From Lactobacillaceae bacterium AF64-9pH9TA (lineage in GTDB: Bacteria > Bacillota > Bacilli > Lactobacillales > Lactobacillaceae): a stretch of DNA of 64,000 nucleotides. The position numbers were made by a program, and so were the translations under genes. The stretch spans positions 124,001-188,000 of the forward strand of contig JAQDCK010000001.1 in NCBI GenBank assembly GCA_027681045.1. The letters run 5' to 3'. The notes beneath the pieces were generated by a model. The model searched no databases, was not told where the DNA came from, and saw only the letters and a program-made list of their open reading frames with translations. Within the stretch, counting starts at the first letter, position 1; every line of letters begins with the position of its first letter. This document shows, piece by piece, positions 8,039-16,781 of this stretch.

Positions 8039-9610
8039 ATGACGTTAAAATATGCCAGCAAGTGGAAGTTGCTGGTCTTTACGGTCTTCGCGGCCGCCAA
8101 GGCACTGCAGGCGGTTTTTATCGCTTATGTCTTCCAAGAATTTATTAATTTTGCCGGAAATCCTAAGGGGAGTTTATTACAATTAACTATTAAAGCAGTT
8201 GTGGGTATTGTCCTTTTTGCCTGCCTGGCCTTAATCTACCAAATTATGCAGGCGAATATTATTAAGGACGTCAACTTGAAGATCAAAGAGCAGGTAACAA
8301 AATATTTATTGTATTCAGATAATTCTGATCCCAAATTTGACCTATCCTTTATGACCAATGACTTGAAGCAGGTGGAAAGTCACCGGGTAGAAGCTGAACT
8401 TGACATTATTTTCAATGGCCTGCAGTTTATCGCGGCATTTGCGGCAGCCATGCTGTCTTCCTGTTCTCTGTCCTTGATTTTCCTGGTCTCCTCCCTAGCT
8501 CCTGGCCTTTTGCAGAATATTTTCGGGCCAAAAATTGAAGCTGCTTCTTCTGCCTGGGAAGAGGAGAACAGCAAATATACTGAGGCAATGACGGACACCA
8601 TCAATTTTGCTGCTTTTGCCAGACTCTATGACGCTGAAGACAGTATTTACAGCAGAATGCTCCACTACAGCCAAAGAATGGAAACAGCCCTGGCTAAGAT
8701 GAAAAAGGCGGAAATGGTGACGACAGAAGTTATTACTTCCTTTGCCTACGTCTGCAGCATGATTATCCCTTTCAGCCTGGGGATCTACTTTGTAACCCAA
8801 GGTCAGATCACTTTGGGGACCTTCATAATGATTTCCCAGCTCGCTAACAATTTCATCAATCAGATTGTCGGTATCTTTTCCTCAGTCAATGACATTAAAA
8901 CCAGCAATCCGATCTGGAAAAAGTTTACTGCCGTGGCAGATTTCGCAGCAAAAGAAAATGCTGCTGGCCGCGAAGAGTTTAAGGGGCTCTCTTTAGATGA
9001 TGCAAGCGTGCAAAGAGGGGACCGGAAGCTCTTGAACGATCTCGATTTGACTGTTAAGAGCGGAGAAAAAGTCCTGTTGGAAGCACCGTCTGGCTGGGGC
9101 AAGTCAACCTTGCTTAATGTCCTGGTTGGCCGGATCAAGCTGGCAGATGGGGATTACGAGATCAACGGAAAAGACGCCAATGGCGACTGGAGCAAGGATC
9201 ACGAGTACTTCTCCTTTGTCCAGCAGAAGCCCTATATTCTTGACGATACTATCGAATACAATATTACTTTGGGCAGAAAGGTTAGCAACGAGGACCTGCT
9301 GGCAGTTTGCCGAAAAGCTGGCTTAAGCAGCCTAATTGAGGAAAAAGGCTTGGACTACCAAGTCGGCAAAGAAGGAAAAAATCTCTCCGGCGGCCAGGGC
9401 CAGCGACTGGAAATTGCCAGAGCTCTCTTGGCCAAGCGGCCAGTATTATTGGCCGATGAAGCGACCTCAGCCCTGGATCCTCGCTTGTCAAAGCAAATTC
9501 ATCAAACAATTCTGCAGAATTTCCCTGGTACAGTAATCGAAGTCGCCCACAAGATTTCAGACGAAGAAATAGCCATGTTTGACCGGGTGGTCAATTTGGC
9601 GGAAAAGTAA
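8039..9610 (+). CDS. ABC exporter half-transporter (membrane and ATPase domains fused)
   Basis: The 523-aa protein has an N-terminal membrane domain (several hydrophobic segments, about 1-290) and a C-terminal ATPase. Visible motifs are Walker A PSGWGKST, Q-loop QQKPYILDD, signature NLSGGQGQR, Walker B VLLADEATSALD with catalytic Glu, and switch His in VAHKI. All catalytic residues are present, so a homodimer could work. RBS GGAGG lies 6-8 bases before ATG 8039. It has its own promoter and terminator and no partner gene. Substrate is unknown; single exporters of this form in lactobacilli are often called bacteriocin or multidrug exporters, but nothing nearby supports either. Confidence 0.85.
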   Translation: MTLKYASKWKLLVFTVFAAAKALQAVFIAYVFQEFINFAGNPKGSLLQLTIKAVVGIVLFACLALIYQIMQANIIKDVNLKIKEQVTKYLLYSDNSDPKFDLSFMTNDLKQVESHRVEAELDIIFNGLQFIAAFAAAMLSSCSLSLIFLVSSLAPGLLQNIFGPKIEAASSAWEEENSKYTEAMTDTINFAAFARLYDAEDSIYSRMLHYSQRMETALAKMKKAEMVTTEVITSFAYVCSMIIPFSLGIYFVTQGQITLGTFIMISQLANNFINQIVGIFSSVNDIKTSNPIWKKFTAVADFAAKENAAGREEFKGLSLDDASVQRGDRKLLNDLDLTVKSGEKVLLEAPSGWGKSTLLNVLVGRIKLADGDYEINGKDANGDWSKDHEYFSFVQQKPYILDDTIEYNITLGRKVSNEDLLAVCRKAGLSSLIEEKGLDYQVGKEGKNLSGGQGQRLEIARALLAKRPVLLADEATSALDPRLSKQIHQTILQNFPGTVIEVAHKISDEEIAMFDRVVNLAEK

Positions 9611-9611
9611 A

Positions 9612-9642
9612 AAACAGGCAGCTCCCAGAGCTGCCTGTTTTA
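9612..9642 (+). terminator. Terminator after the ABC exporter
   Basis: A perfect 13-bp stem (AAACAGGCAGCTC / GAGCTGCCTGTTT) with loop CCA, followed by T. It may act on both strands. Confidence 0.9.
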
Positions 9643-9669
9643 GTTGTTTATTTGAACTTTTTGCAAAAA

Positions 9670-9700
9670 ATAAAACCCGGCAGATCGTTGATCTACCGGG
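9670..9700 (-). terminator. Terminator of rpmB (minus strand)
   Basis: Read on the minus strand, CCCGGTAGATC / GATCTGCCGGG forms an 11-bp stem with one mismatch around AAC, followed by a T-rich run. It lies just downstream of the rpmB stop. Confidence 0.8.
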
Positions 9701-9712
9701 CTCGTTTCGTCA

Positions 9713-9898
9713 CTAGACACGGGTAACTTTACCAGACTTCAAAGTCTTGGTTGAAACCCAAACGCGCTTAGGCTTGCCGTTTACAAGAATGCGAACTTTT
9801 TGAAGGTTTGGCTTCCAAGAACGACGTGATGAGTTCAAAGCGTGTGAACGCGTGTTACCAAAAGTGGTCTTCTTACCGGTTACGAAATCTTTTGCCAT
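9713..9898 (-). CDS. rpmB: 50S ribosomal protein L28
   Basis: The 61-aa basic protein starts [15 protein letters not shown] and matches bacterial L28 over its length. It is a structural protein of the large ribosomal subunit. An AAGGGGG ribosome-binding site precedes the start on the minus strand. It is transcribed away from yloU, the divergent arrangement known from Bacillus. It lacks the CxxC pairs of zinc-binding L28 forms. Confidence 0.96.
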   Translation of the reverse strand: MAKDFVTGKKTTFGNTRSHALNSSRRSWKPNLQKVRILVNGKPKRVWVSTKTLKSGKVTRV

Positions 9899-9937
9899 GC
9901 TGCTAAACCCCCTTTACATGTCATGTCATACTATTAG

Positions 9938-9966
9938 ACTTTACCATAAAGTTTGACCTTTTTCAA
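9938..9966 (-). promoter_or_regulatory. Promoter of rpmB
   Basis: On the minus strand: -35 TTGAAA (9961-9966), a 17-base spacer and extended -10 TGGTAAAGT (-10 hexamer 9938-9943). Confidence 0.65.
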
Positions 9967-10073
9967 TTATTATTTTGAAAAGTATTTTATAGAAAATAAA
10001 GTTGGAACTGTTAGCTTTTGATCTCGTTATGATAAAATAAGGGTGTATATTGGAAATAAGACGGAGGATAAAC

Positions 10074-10436
10074 ATGGCTGTTAAAATCAAGACAAAGTAT
10101 GGTTTGATTGATATTTCAAACGGTGTAATTGCAACTGTTGTTGGTGGTGCAGCTACGTCTAACTATGGCGTTGTCGGTATGGCATCCAAGAATGCCATCA
10201 GAGACGGAGTCGACAGCATTTTAAGCCGGGCAAACTATAAGCGCGGCGTCGTTGTTAAGTCTGACGAAAATCAAGTAACTGTTGATGTCTATATTATTGT
10301 TGGCTACGGCTTGAAAATTTCTGAAGTAAGTCGTAATGTACAAGACAGTGTCAAATATAACTTAAGAAGCCAGCTGGGGATCGACACCAAGGCGGTCAAC
10401 GTCGTTGTTCAAGGTGTAAAGGTTCTCGACGACTAG
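10074..10436 (+). CDS. yloU: Asp23/Gls24 family envelope stress protein
   Basis: From ATG 10074 the protein is 120 aa; GGAGGAT (10063-10069) precedes it, and a longer TTG-initiated reading would place that site inside the gene. It belongs to the Asp23/Gls24 family (DUF322), whose members help organise membrane-associated stress functions. Here it sits next to the fatty acid kinase gene, the standard yloU-yloV pairing in Firmicutes, which suggests a link to membrane lipid homeostasis. No membrane segment or catalytic motif is visible. Confidence 0.9.
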   Translation: MAVKIKTKYGLIDISNGVIATVVGGAATSNYGVVGMASKNAIRDGVDSILSRANYKRGVVVKSDENQVTVDVYIIVGYGLKISEVSRNVQDSVKYNLRSQLGIDTKAVNVVVQGVKVLDD

Positions 10437-10455
10437 ATAAGTGGAGGATTCAATA

Positions 10456-12120
10456 TTGGTTTTAAGTGAAATTAGCAGTAAAGAATTTAGAGACATGGTG
10501 CGGATTGCCTCTCACCGGATGAGCAAGAACGTGCAATTCGTCAATGATCTAAATGTTTTCCCAGTTCCTGACGGCGACACTGGCACGAATATGAATCTCA
10601 CGATGGAAAGCGGTGCTAAGGCCGTATCCGAAAACGCAAGCAACAGTGTCGGCGACTTGACTGAAAGCCTGGCCAAGGGGATGCTGATGGGCGCGCGCGG
10701 CAACAGTGGGGTTATCACCTCCCAGCTCTTCCGTGGCTTCTACAAGGCAACCCAAGGCAAGACTACTTTGAACGCCCAGGAATTGGCAAATGCCTTTAGC
10801 AATGGTGTAGCTACTGCCTACAAGGCTGTGATGAAGCCGGTTGAAGGGACCATCTTGACTGTGGCCCGGGTCGGCGCTCAAGCGGGTGCTAACAAGGCAA
10901 ATGAAACCGATGATGTAGAAGAAGTAATGCAGGCGATCGTTGAAGGCGCTAAGGAAGCCTTAAAGAGCACTCCTGACCTGCTGCCAGTTCTTAAGCAAGT
11001 CGGCGTGGTTGACTCCGGCGGCCAAGGTTTGGTCTTCATCTACGAAGGCTTCCTGGAAGGCCTTTTGGGTGAAAACTTCGACGACAAGTACGTGCCAGAT
11101 GCTGACGACATGAACTCCTTGATCAACGCGACTCACCACCAGGCAGTGCAAGGGCAACTGGCAACTTCCGACATTGCTAACGGCTACTGTACTGAAATCA
11201 TGGTTGATCTTAAGGCTGACGTGCCAAACAAGAAGCCATTCGACCTGGAAGAATTCAGAAGCTACCTGTCAGAACTTGGTGACTCCCTCTTGGCAGTTTC
11301 CGATGGCGAAATCGCCAAGGTTCACGTGCACACTGAATACCCGGGCAAGGTCTTCCTTTACGGGTCACAATTCGGCCAATTGGGCAAGATCAAGATCGAC
11401 AACATGCGGATTCAACACGAAACGATTGTTGACAACGAACAAGAACAACAAGAAAGCGTTGACTTTGCAGTGATCGCGGTTGCTTCCGGCAACGGTGTCC
11501 GCAAGCTCTTTGAAAGCGAAGGGGTCAACCGGATCATCTCCGGCGGGCAAACCATGAACCCTTCAACTCAAGACATCATGGACGCCATCACCAAGTCTGG
11601 CGCCAAGCAGGCGATCATCCTGCCAAACAACGGCAACATCATCATGTCCGCCAAGCAGGCAGCTGAAGTTGCTGAAATCCCAGTCGGCATCGTGCCTTCC
11701 AAGACTATCCAGCAAGGTTTGACCGCTATGCTGGCCTTTAACCCGGAAGCCAGTGTCGACGCGAACGTTGAAGCCATGACTGATGAACTTGGTTCTGTCA
11801 AGTCCGGTGAAGTAACCCGGGCAACCCGTGACACTGAAATCAACGGTGTTGAAATCCACAAGGGCAACTTCATTGGTATTGTTGACGGCACCATCGTGGT
11901 TGACGATGGTGACCCAATTGCCGCAACTGTCGCTATGACGGAGAAGATGCTGGATGAGGACTCTGAAATTGTGACTGTAATGTACGGCAGCGACGCTACT
12001 GAAGAAGAGGCCCAGGCAGTTGTTGACCGCTTGGAAGCAGCTCATGAAGATGATGACTGCGAATTCGAAATTCACGACGGTGGCCAGCCAGTTTACAACT
12101 TCTTGATTTCTGTAGAATAA
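10456..12120 (+). CDS. fakA: Fatty acid kinase subunit FakA (DhaL/DegV-like)
   Basis: Phosphorylates fatty acids held by FakB proteins, giving acyl-phosphate for PlsX/PlsY. The N-terminal DhaL-type kinase domain shows FPVPDGDTGTNM, with the aspartates that bind Mg-ATP, and GARGNSG. The C-terminal half is DegV-like. TTG 10456 is chosen as start: GGAGG at 10443-10447 lies 8 bases upstream and the protein then begins MVLSEISSKEFRDM as in homologues; an in-frame GTG at 10441 would overlap the ribosome-binding site. Length is 554 aa. It follows yloU by 19 bases and overlaps recG by one base. Confidence 0.93.
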   Translation: MVLSEISSKEFRDMVRIASHRMSKNVQFVNDLNVFPVPDGDTGTNMNLTMESGAKAVSENASNSVGDLTESLAKGMLMGARGNSGVITSQLFRGFYKATQGKTTLNAQELANAFSNGVATAYKAVMKPVEGTILTVARVGAQAGANKANETDDVEEVMQAIVEGAKEALKSTPDLLPVLKQVGVVDSGGQGLVFIYEGFLEGLLGENFDDKYVPDADDMNSLINATHHQAVQGQLATSDIANGYCTEIMVDLKADVPNKKPFDLEEFRSYLSELGDSLLAVSDGEIAKVHVHTEYPGKVFLYGSQFGQLGKIKIDNMRIQHETIVDNEQEQQESVDFAVIAVASGNGVRKLFESEGVNRIISGGQTMNPSTQDIMDAITKSGAKQAIILPNNGNIIMSAKQAAEVAEIPVGIVPSKTIQQGLTAMLAFNPEASVDANVEAMTDELGSVKSGEVTRATRDTEINGVEIHKGNFIGIVDGTIVVDDGDPIAATVAMTEKMLDEDSEIVTVMYGSDATEEEAQAVVDRLEAAHEDDDCEFEIHDGGQPVYNFLISVE

Positions 12121-14159
12121 TGACTTTAAACGAAGCTATTTTCAGACCGGTGACGGCCTTGAAGGGCGTGGGGGCCAAGACGGCAGAAGCTTTGCAGTCG
12201 CTGGGCATTTACAGCATCTACGACTTGCTCTTCTACTTTCCCTACCGCTATGACGAACTGGAGAACCTGCCGCTGGACCAGCTGGAAGACGGGCAGAAGG
12301 TCATGCTGAAGGGGATCGTGGCCACCAACCCTTACCAGAATTACTTTGGCTACCACAAGAGCCGAGTCAGCTTCAAACTGCGAATTGATCATGATATTAT
12401 CATGGTCAATTTTTTTAACCAGCCATGGCTGACCAAGCAGCTGAGCGTGGGCCAGGAAATCGCCGTCTATGGCAAATATGACCTAAGAAAGCAGAGCCTG
12501 TCAGCTTATAAGCTCATTGCTAATAAAAATAGTGATGACGGGATGGCGCCAATTTATTCGGTCAACCGGCAGATCAAGCAAAAGAAGCTGCAGACTATGA
12601 TCGACCTGGCGATTGCCGAAAGCATGAATGAGATTGGCAATGCCGTGCCAGAGGACTTGCGCAAGCACTACCGGCTCATGGAGGACCGGGATCTGGTCAT
12701 CGCCATGCACCACCCTAAAGACCTGGCTGAGGCTAAAGAGGCCCGCCGAAGCGCTGTTTTCCGGGAATTCTTCCTCTTTCAAATGCAGCTGGCCTTGATG
12801 TCCAGCCAGAATAAGAGCCACAGTGGTTATGCCAAGCATTACGACCTGGAAGAAATCAGCAAGCTGACCAAGTCCCTGCCTTTTGACCTGTCTCCTGACC
12901 AGAAAAAGGTGATTAATGAGATTTTTGCTGACATGTTCGTTGACCGGCAGATGCAGCGCCTACTTCAAGGGGACGTTGGGTCCGGGAAAACCGTGGTGGC
13001 TGTGTTTGCCATTTACGGGGCAGTGACAGCTGGCTACCAGGCCGCCTTGATGGTGCCAACTGAAATTCTGGCCAACCAGCACTATCACAAGATTTCCTCC
13101 ATGCTGGAAGACTTTGGCGTCCGGGTGGCCCTCTTAACGGGATCAACTAAAACTATGGAGCGGCGGGAAATCTACAAGGAACTGGCCGATGGCAGCATCA
13201 ATGTGGTGATCGGCACCCATGCCTTGATCCAAGAGCAAGTGGCTTTTAAGAAGCTGGGCTTGGTTATTATCGACGAACAACATCGATTTGGCGTTGCCCA
13301 GCGCCTGGCCTTGATCAATAAGGGCGACCAGCCGGATATCCTGGCCATGACGGCCACCCCAATTCCCCGGTCATTGGCTTTGACTGTCTATGGCGATACA
13401 GCCTTGTCAGAAATTAGACACCTGCCTGCTGGCCGTAAGCCGATTAAGTCCTATTGGAAGACCAGCAGCCAGCTAGATGAGGTATATTCACTGATGCGCC
13501 AGCAACTGGCGGAAGGCTTCCAGATTTACGCGGTTACGCCCTTGATTAGTGAGTCGGAAACGATTGACCTGGAAAATGCTGAAGCCCTGCACGACAGGCT
13601 GGCCGGCGAATTTCCAGACCGGGAAGTTGTCCTTTTGCATGGTAAAATGGCGGCAGCTGACAAAGAAGAGATCATGGACCGCTTTGCGGCCGGAGAGATT
13701 AATATCTTGGTTACTACCAGCGTGATTGAAGTCGGGGTTGACGTAGCCAATGCCAACTTGATGGTGATTTTTGACGCTGACCGCTTTGGCTTAAGCCAGC
13801 TCCACCAGTTGCGCGGGCGGATCGGCCGGGGACAAACGCAAAGCTACTGCGTCTTTTTGGCTGATCCGAAGACTGAAGCCGGCAAGAAGCGGATGAAGAT
13901 CGTGGCTGAAACTAACGATGGCTTTAAGCTGGCCGAAGAAGACCTCAAGATGCGGGGCGAGGGTGACCTCTTTGGTAAGGCCCAGTCAGGCCTGCCGGAA
14001 TTTAGGACCGGCAGCGTCGTCAGCGACTACCAGGTCATGGTGGTCGCCAGAGACGAGGCCAAGCTGATCGTCCAGGCTGATCCGGACCTAAAAGCAGAAA
14101 AGTTGGCAGACCTGCAAGCTGTGATAAAATATAAGAAAATCGTACAAGCGAGAGCTTAG
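12120..14159 (+). CDS. recG: ATP-dependent DNA helicase RecG
   Basis: Remodels stalled replication forks and branched DNA. The 679-aa protein has the N-terminal wedge/OB domain, then superfamily-2 motifs: I GDVGSGKT, II DEQH, III TATPIPRSL and VI QLRGRIGRG, followed by the RecG C-terminal region. The length is standard. The ATG overlaps the fakA stop (TAATG), so it is translated from the same message. Confidence 0.97.
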   Translation: MTLNEAIFRPVTALKGVGAKTAEALQSLGIYSIYDLLFYFPYRYDELENLPLDQLEDGQKVMLKGIVATNPYQNYFGYHKSRVSFKLRIDHDIIMVNFFNQPWLTKQLSVGQEIAVYGKYDLRKQSLSAYKLIANKNSDDGMAPIYSVNRQIKQKKLQTMIDLAIAESMNEIGNAVPEDLRKHYRLMEDRDLVIAMHHPKDLAEAKEARRSAVFREFFLFQMQLALMSSQNKSHSGYAKHYDLEEISKLTKSLPFDLSPDQKKVINEIFADMFVDRQMQRLLQGDVGSGKTVVAVFAIYGAVTAGYQAALMVPTEILANQHYHKISSMLEDFGVRVALLTGSTKTMERREIYKELADGSINVVIGTHALIQEQVAFKKLGLVIIDEQHRFGVAQRLALINKGDQPDILAMTATPIPRSLALTVYGDTALSEIRHLPAGRKPIKSYWKTSSQLDEVYSLMRQQLAEGFQIYAVTPLISESETIDLENAEALHDRLAGEFPDREVVLLHGKMAAADKEEIMDRFAAGEINILVTTSVIEVGVDVANANLMVIFDADRFGLSQLHQLRGRIGRGQTQSYCVFLADPKTEAGKKRMKIVAETNDGFKLAEEDLKMRGEGDLFGKAQSGLPEFRTGSVVSDYQVMVVARDEAKLIVQADPDLKAEKLADLQAVIKYKKIVQARA

Positions 14160-14183
14160 TCCAAATAGAAAAAGAGATTATTG

Positions 14184-15176
14184 ATGAGAAAAATCGCGAT
14201 TGACGCCATGGGCGGGGAAAACGCTCCTGAGGCGATTGTAGAAGCAGTTTTAAAGGCCAAGCCAGAATTACCGGAAGACAAGTTTATCTTCTTCGGTGAT
14301 GAAGGCAAGCTGAAGGAGCTGCTGCCAGCAGGCGATGACCAGATTGAAATCGTGGCTACAACGGAAGTTATTCTTGATGAAGATGAGCCAGTCAAAGCCA
14401 TGCGGACCAAGAAGGATTCTTCCATGGTTGTAGCGGCTAACTGGGTCAAGGAAGGTAAGGCAGACGCCCTTTTGTCACTAGGCAATACCGGGGCCCTGTT
14501 AACTTGCGGTATCTTCATTGTCGGCCGGATCAAGGGCGTGGCCCGGCCGGGTCTCATGCCGACCATGCCGGTTGAGTCTTCAGATGACGGCTTTAACATC
14601 ATTGACGTTGGCGCTAACGCTACTAGCAAGCCGGAATACCTGCTCCAATGGGCAGAAATGGCTTCCTACTATGCTGAAAAGGTCCGCGGCGTATCCAAGC
14701 CAAGAGTAGCTCTTTTGAACAACGGGGCTGAATACGACAAGGGCGACGACCTGCACAAGGAAGTCTACCAGCTCTTGAAGGACAGTTCTTTGAACTTCAC
14801 CGGCAACATTGAAGGACACGAACTCTTGCAAGGGAAGGCCGACGTCGTGGTCACAGACGGCTTTACCGGCAACGCGGTCTTAAAGAGTATCGAAGGGACG
14901 GCCAGCGTCATCATCCACATGCTGAAAGACGGCCTTTTGAACAATGGCGTTAAGGCCAAGCTGGGGGCCCTGCTGGCTAAAGACGCCTTGAAGTCTGTAG
15001 CCAGCCGCTTCGACACGGCCAAGTATGGCGGGGCGGTTTTGCTTGGTTTGAACTCACCAGTCGTCAAACAGCACGGCCGGTCTGACGCCCGGGCCGTCTA
15101 CTACGCGGTTAAGCAGATCGACAAGATTTTGGCTGAAGACTTGACTAATACCTTCAAGAAAGAATTCAGCAAATAA
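14184..15176 (+). CDS. plsX: Acyl-ACP:phosphate acyltransferase PlsX
   Basis: Interconverts acyl-ACP and acyl-phosphate for phosphatidic acid synthesis. The 330-aa protein begins MRKIAIDAMGGENAPE, the family signature. ATG 14184 is preferred over TTG 14181. The ribosome-binding site (AAAGAGA) is weak, as expected inside an operon. It is followed by acpP directly; in Bacillus the segment is fapR-plsX-fabD-fabG-acpA, so fapR, fabD and fabG are missing from this position. Confidence 0.96.
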   Translation: MRKIAIDAMGGENAPEAIVEAVLKAKPELPEDKFIFFGDEGKLKELLPAGDDQIEIVATTEVILDEDEPVKAMRTKKDSSMVVAANWVKEGKADALLSLGNTGALLTCGIFIVGRIKGVARPGLMPTMPVESSDDGFNIIDVGANATSKPEYLLQWAEMASYYAEKVRGVSKPRVALLNNGAEYDKGDDLHKEVYQLLKDSSLNFTGNIEGHELLQGKADVVVTDGFTGNAVLKSIEGTASVIIHMLKDGLLNNGVKAKLGALLAKDALKSVASRFDTAKYGGAVLLGLNSPVVKQHGRSDARAVYYAVKQIDKILAEDLTNTFKKEFSK

Positions 15177-15237
15177 GGATAAGGAAAAGAAAATACCCTA
15201 GTTAATAGGGCAGTTAGAAATTATAGGAGAAAGAATA

Positions 15238-15480
15238 ATGACTGAAGCAGAAATTTTTGACAAGATTGCCACTTTGATCGCGGACAACTTCCAGCTGGAC
15301 AAGGAAAAGATCACCATGGACACTAACTTTACCAAGGATCTGGATGCTGACTCCATCGACTTGGTGGAATTCATCATGCAGCTGGAAGACGAATTTGGCG
15401 CTGAAATTCCTGATGAAGACGCTGCTAAGATCATCACGGTCGCTGACGCGGTAGCTTACATCAAGAGCCACCAAGGCTAA
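15238..15480 (+). CDS. acpP: Acyl carrier protein
   Basis: An 80-aa acidic carrier with DADSIDLVEF, in which Ser39 is the 4'-phosphopantetheine site. It carries growing or incoming acyl chains and is the substrate of PlsX encoded upstream. AGGAGA precedes ATG 15238. It is the last gene of the unit before the hairpin at 15521. Confidence 0.95.
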   Translation: MTEAEIFDKIATLIADNFQLDKEKITMDTNFTKDLDADSIDLVEFIMQLEDEFGAEIPDEDAAKIITVADAVAYIKSHQG

Positions 15481-15520
15481 AGTGCATTGAAAGCAAATTA
15501 AAAACAACTAATATTTAATT

Positions 15521-15561
15521 AGCATTTGCCAAAGAAAGATCTGTGGTAAATGCTTTTTTTG
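15521..15561 (+). terminator. Terminator after acpP
   Basis: AGCATTTGCCA pairs with TGGTAAATGCT (11 positions, one mismatch) across a 12-base loop, followed by seven T. Confidence 0.8.
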
Positions 15562-15663
15562 TACACTTTTTTTAAAAAAGAAGGGAAAAATATGACAAAA
15601 GCCGAACAATAATTTTATGATTATGATATGGATTGGTAGATATGATGAAGAAATAGCTAAAAA

Positions 15664-15716
15664 GCAATAGAAAATAATTAAAAAACTATTGCAAAAGATT
15701 TGAGAAAAGTTAAAAT
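15664..15716 (+). promoter_or_regulatory. Promoter of the opp operon with an inverted repeat on the -35
   Basis: -35 TTGCAA (15689-15694), a 16-base spacer and -10 TAAAAT (15711-15716). A perfect 7-bp inverted repeat, GCAATAG (15664-15670) and CTATTGC (15686-15692), overlaps the -35 with its right arm and could be an operator. A second possible -10 (TGTAAT, 15724-15729) is close by. The rest of 15562-15770 is AT-rich without a recognisable gene. Confidence 0.5.
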
Positions 15717-15770
15717 CTACTAGTGTAATATTTATTTTCTAACCAATAATTATTTTGAAGGAGAAAAAAG

Positions 15771-16772
15771 TTGGACAATCAGCAAAACGTTTTACTAGAC
15801 GTCGAAAAGCTTCATACCGGCTACCGTCTGCAAGGCGAGTTCTATGACGCGGCTGATGGCATCGATTTTACTCTCAAGCGCAACGAAGTTTTGGCCATTG
15901 TCGGCGAGAGCGGCTGCGGCAAGAGTACGATTGCCTCCAGCATTGTTGGTCTGTATAACCGGAAAAACACCCGGGTTGAAGGAGAAATCAATTACAAGAA
16001 CTTAAACTTAGTGAATTTGGATGAGGATTTATTTAACCAAGTTCGCGGCAATAATATTGGCATGATTTTCCAGGACCCGATGGCCAGCTTGAACCCCTTG
16101 ATGAAAGTCGGGGACCAGGTGGCTGAAGCCTTGCTTTACCACACGGACATGAACAAAGAGCAGCGCCGCGGCCGGGTGATTGAACTTTTCAAGCAAGTCG
16201 GGATGCCAAAGCCGGAAGCCATGTATGACATGTATCCGCACGAACTTTCAGGTGGTTTGCGGCAAAGAGTCGTGATTGCGATGGCAGTAGCCTGCAAGCC
16301 AGAAATCATTATTGCTGACGAACCAACGACCGCTTTGGACGTGACTATTCAAGCCCAGATCTTGGATCTGCTTAAGAAAATCCAGGAAGAATCCGGTTCA
16401 GGCATCATCTTGATTACCCACGACTTGGGCGTTGTGGCAGAAACGGCTGATGAAGTTGCTGTGATGTATGCCGGGCAAATCGTGGAAAAAGCTGATGTGA
16501 AAACCTTATTTACTCATCCTCTTCACCCTTACACCCGGTCACTGTTAAATTCCATGCCGCAGTCAGATGATGACAAGGATGACCTCCATGTAATCCAGGG
16601 AACTGTTCCTTCACTGAAAAACATGCCGCGGACCGGTGACCGCTTCGCGGCTAGAATTCCTTGGATTCCAGCTGAAGCGCATGAAGCAGACCCGCAGCTG
16701 CACGAAGTTGAGCCAAATCACTTTGTCCGCTGCACCTGCTGGAAGACTTTCCACTTTCAAGATGAAGGATAG
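15771..16772 (+). CDS. oppD: Oligopeptide ABC transporter ATPase OppD
   Basis: One of two ATPases powering uptake of peptides released from milk protein or medium. The 333-aa protein has Walker A GESGCGKST, signature ELSGGLRQR, Walker B IIIADEPTTALD and the C-terminal oligopeptide/dipeptide extension after residue 260. In that extension, cysteines usual in OppD are mostly absent; only the final CTC remains. TTG 15771 is the start, with AAGGAGA seven bases before it. First gene of oppDFBCA1A2. Confidence 0.95.
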   Translation: MDNQQNVLLDVEKLHTGYRLQGEFYDAADGIDFTLKRNEVLAIVGESGCGKSTIASSIVGLYNRKNTRVEGEINYKNLNLVNLDEDLFNQVRGNNIGMIFQDPMASLNPLMKVGDQVAEALLYHTDMNKEQRRGRVIELFKQVGMPKPEAMYDMYPHELSGGLRQRVVIAMAVACKPEIIIADEPTTALDVTIQAQILDLLKKIQEESGSGIILITHDLGVVAETADEVAVMYAGQIVEKADVKTLFTHPLHPYTRSLLNSMPQSDDDKDDLHVIQGTVPSLKNMPRTGDRFAARIPWIPAEAHEADPQLHEVEPNHFVRCTCWKTFHFQDEG

Positions 16773-16781
16773 GTAGCAAGT

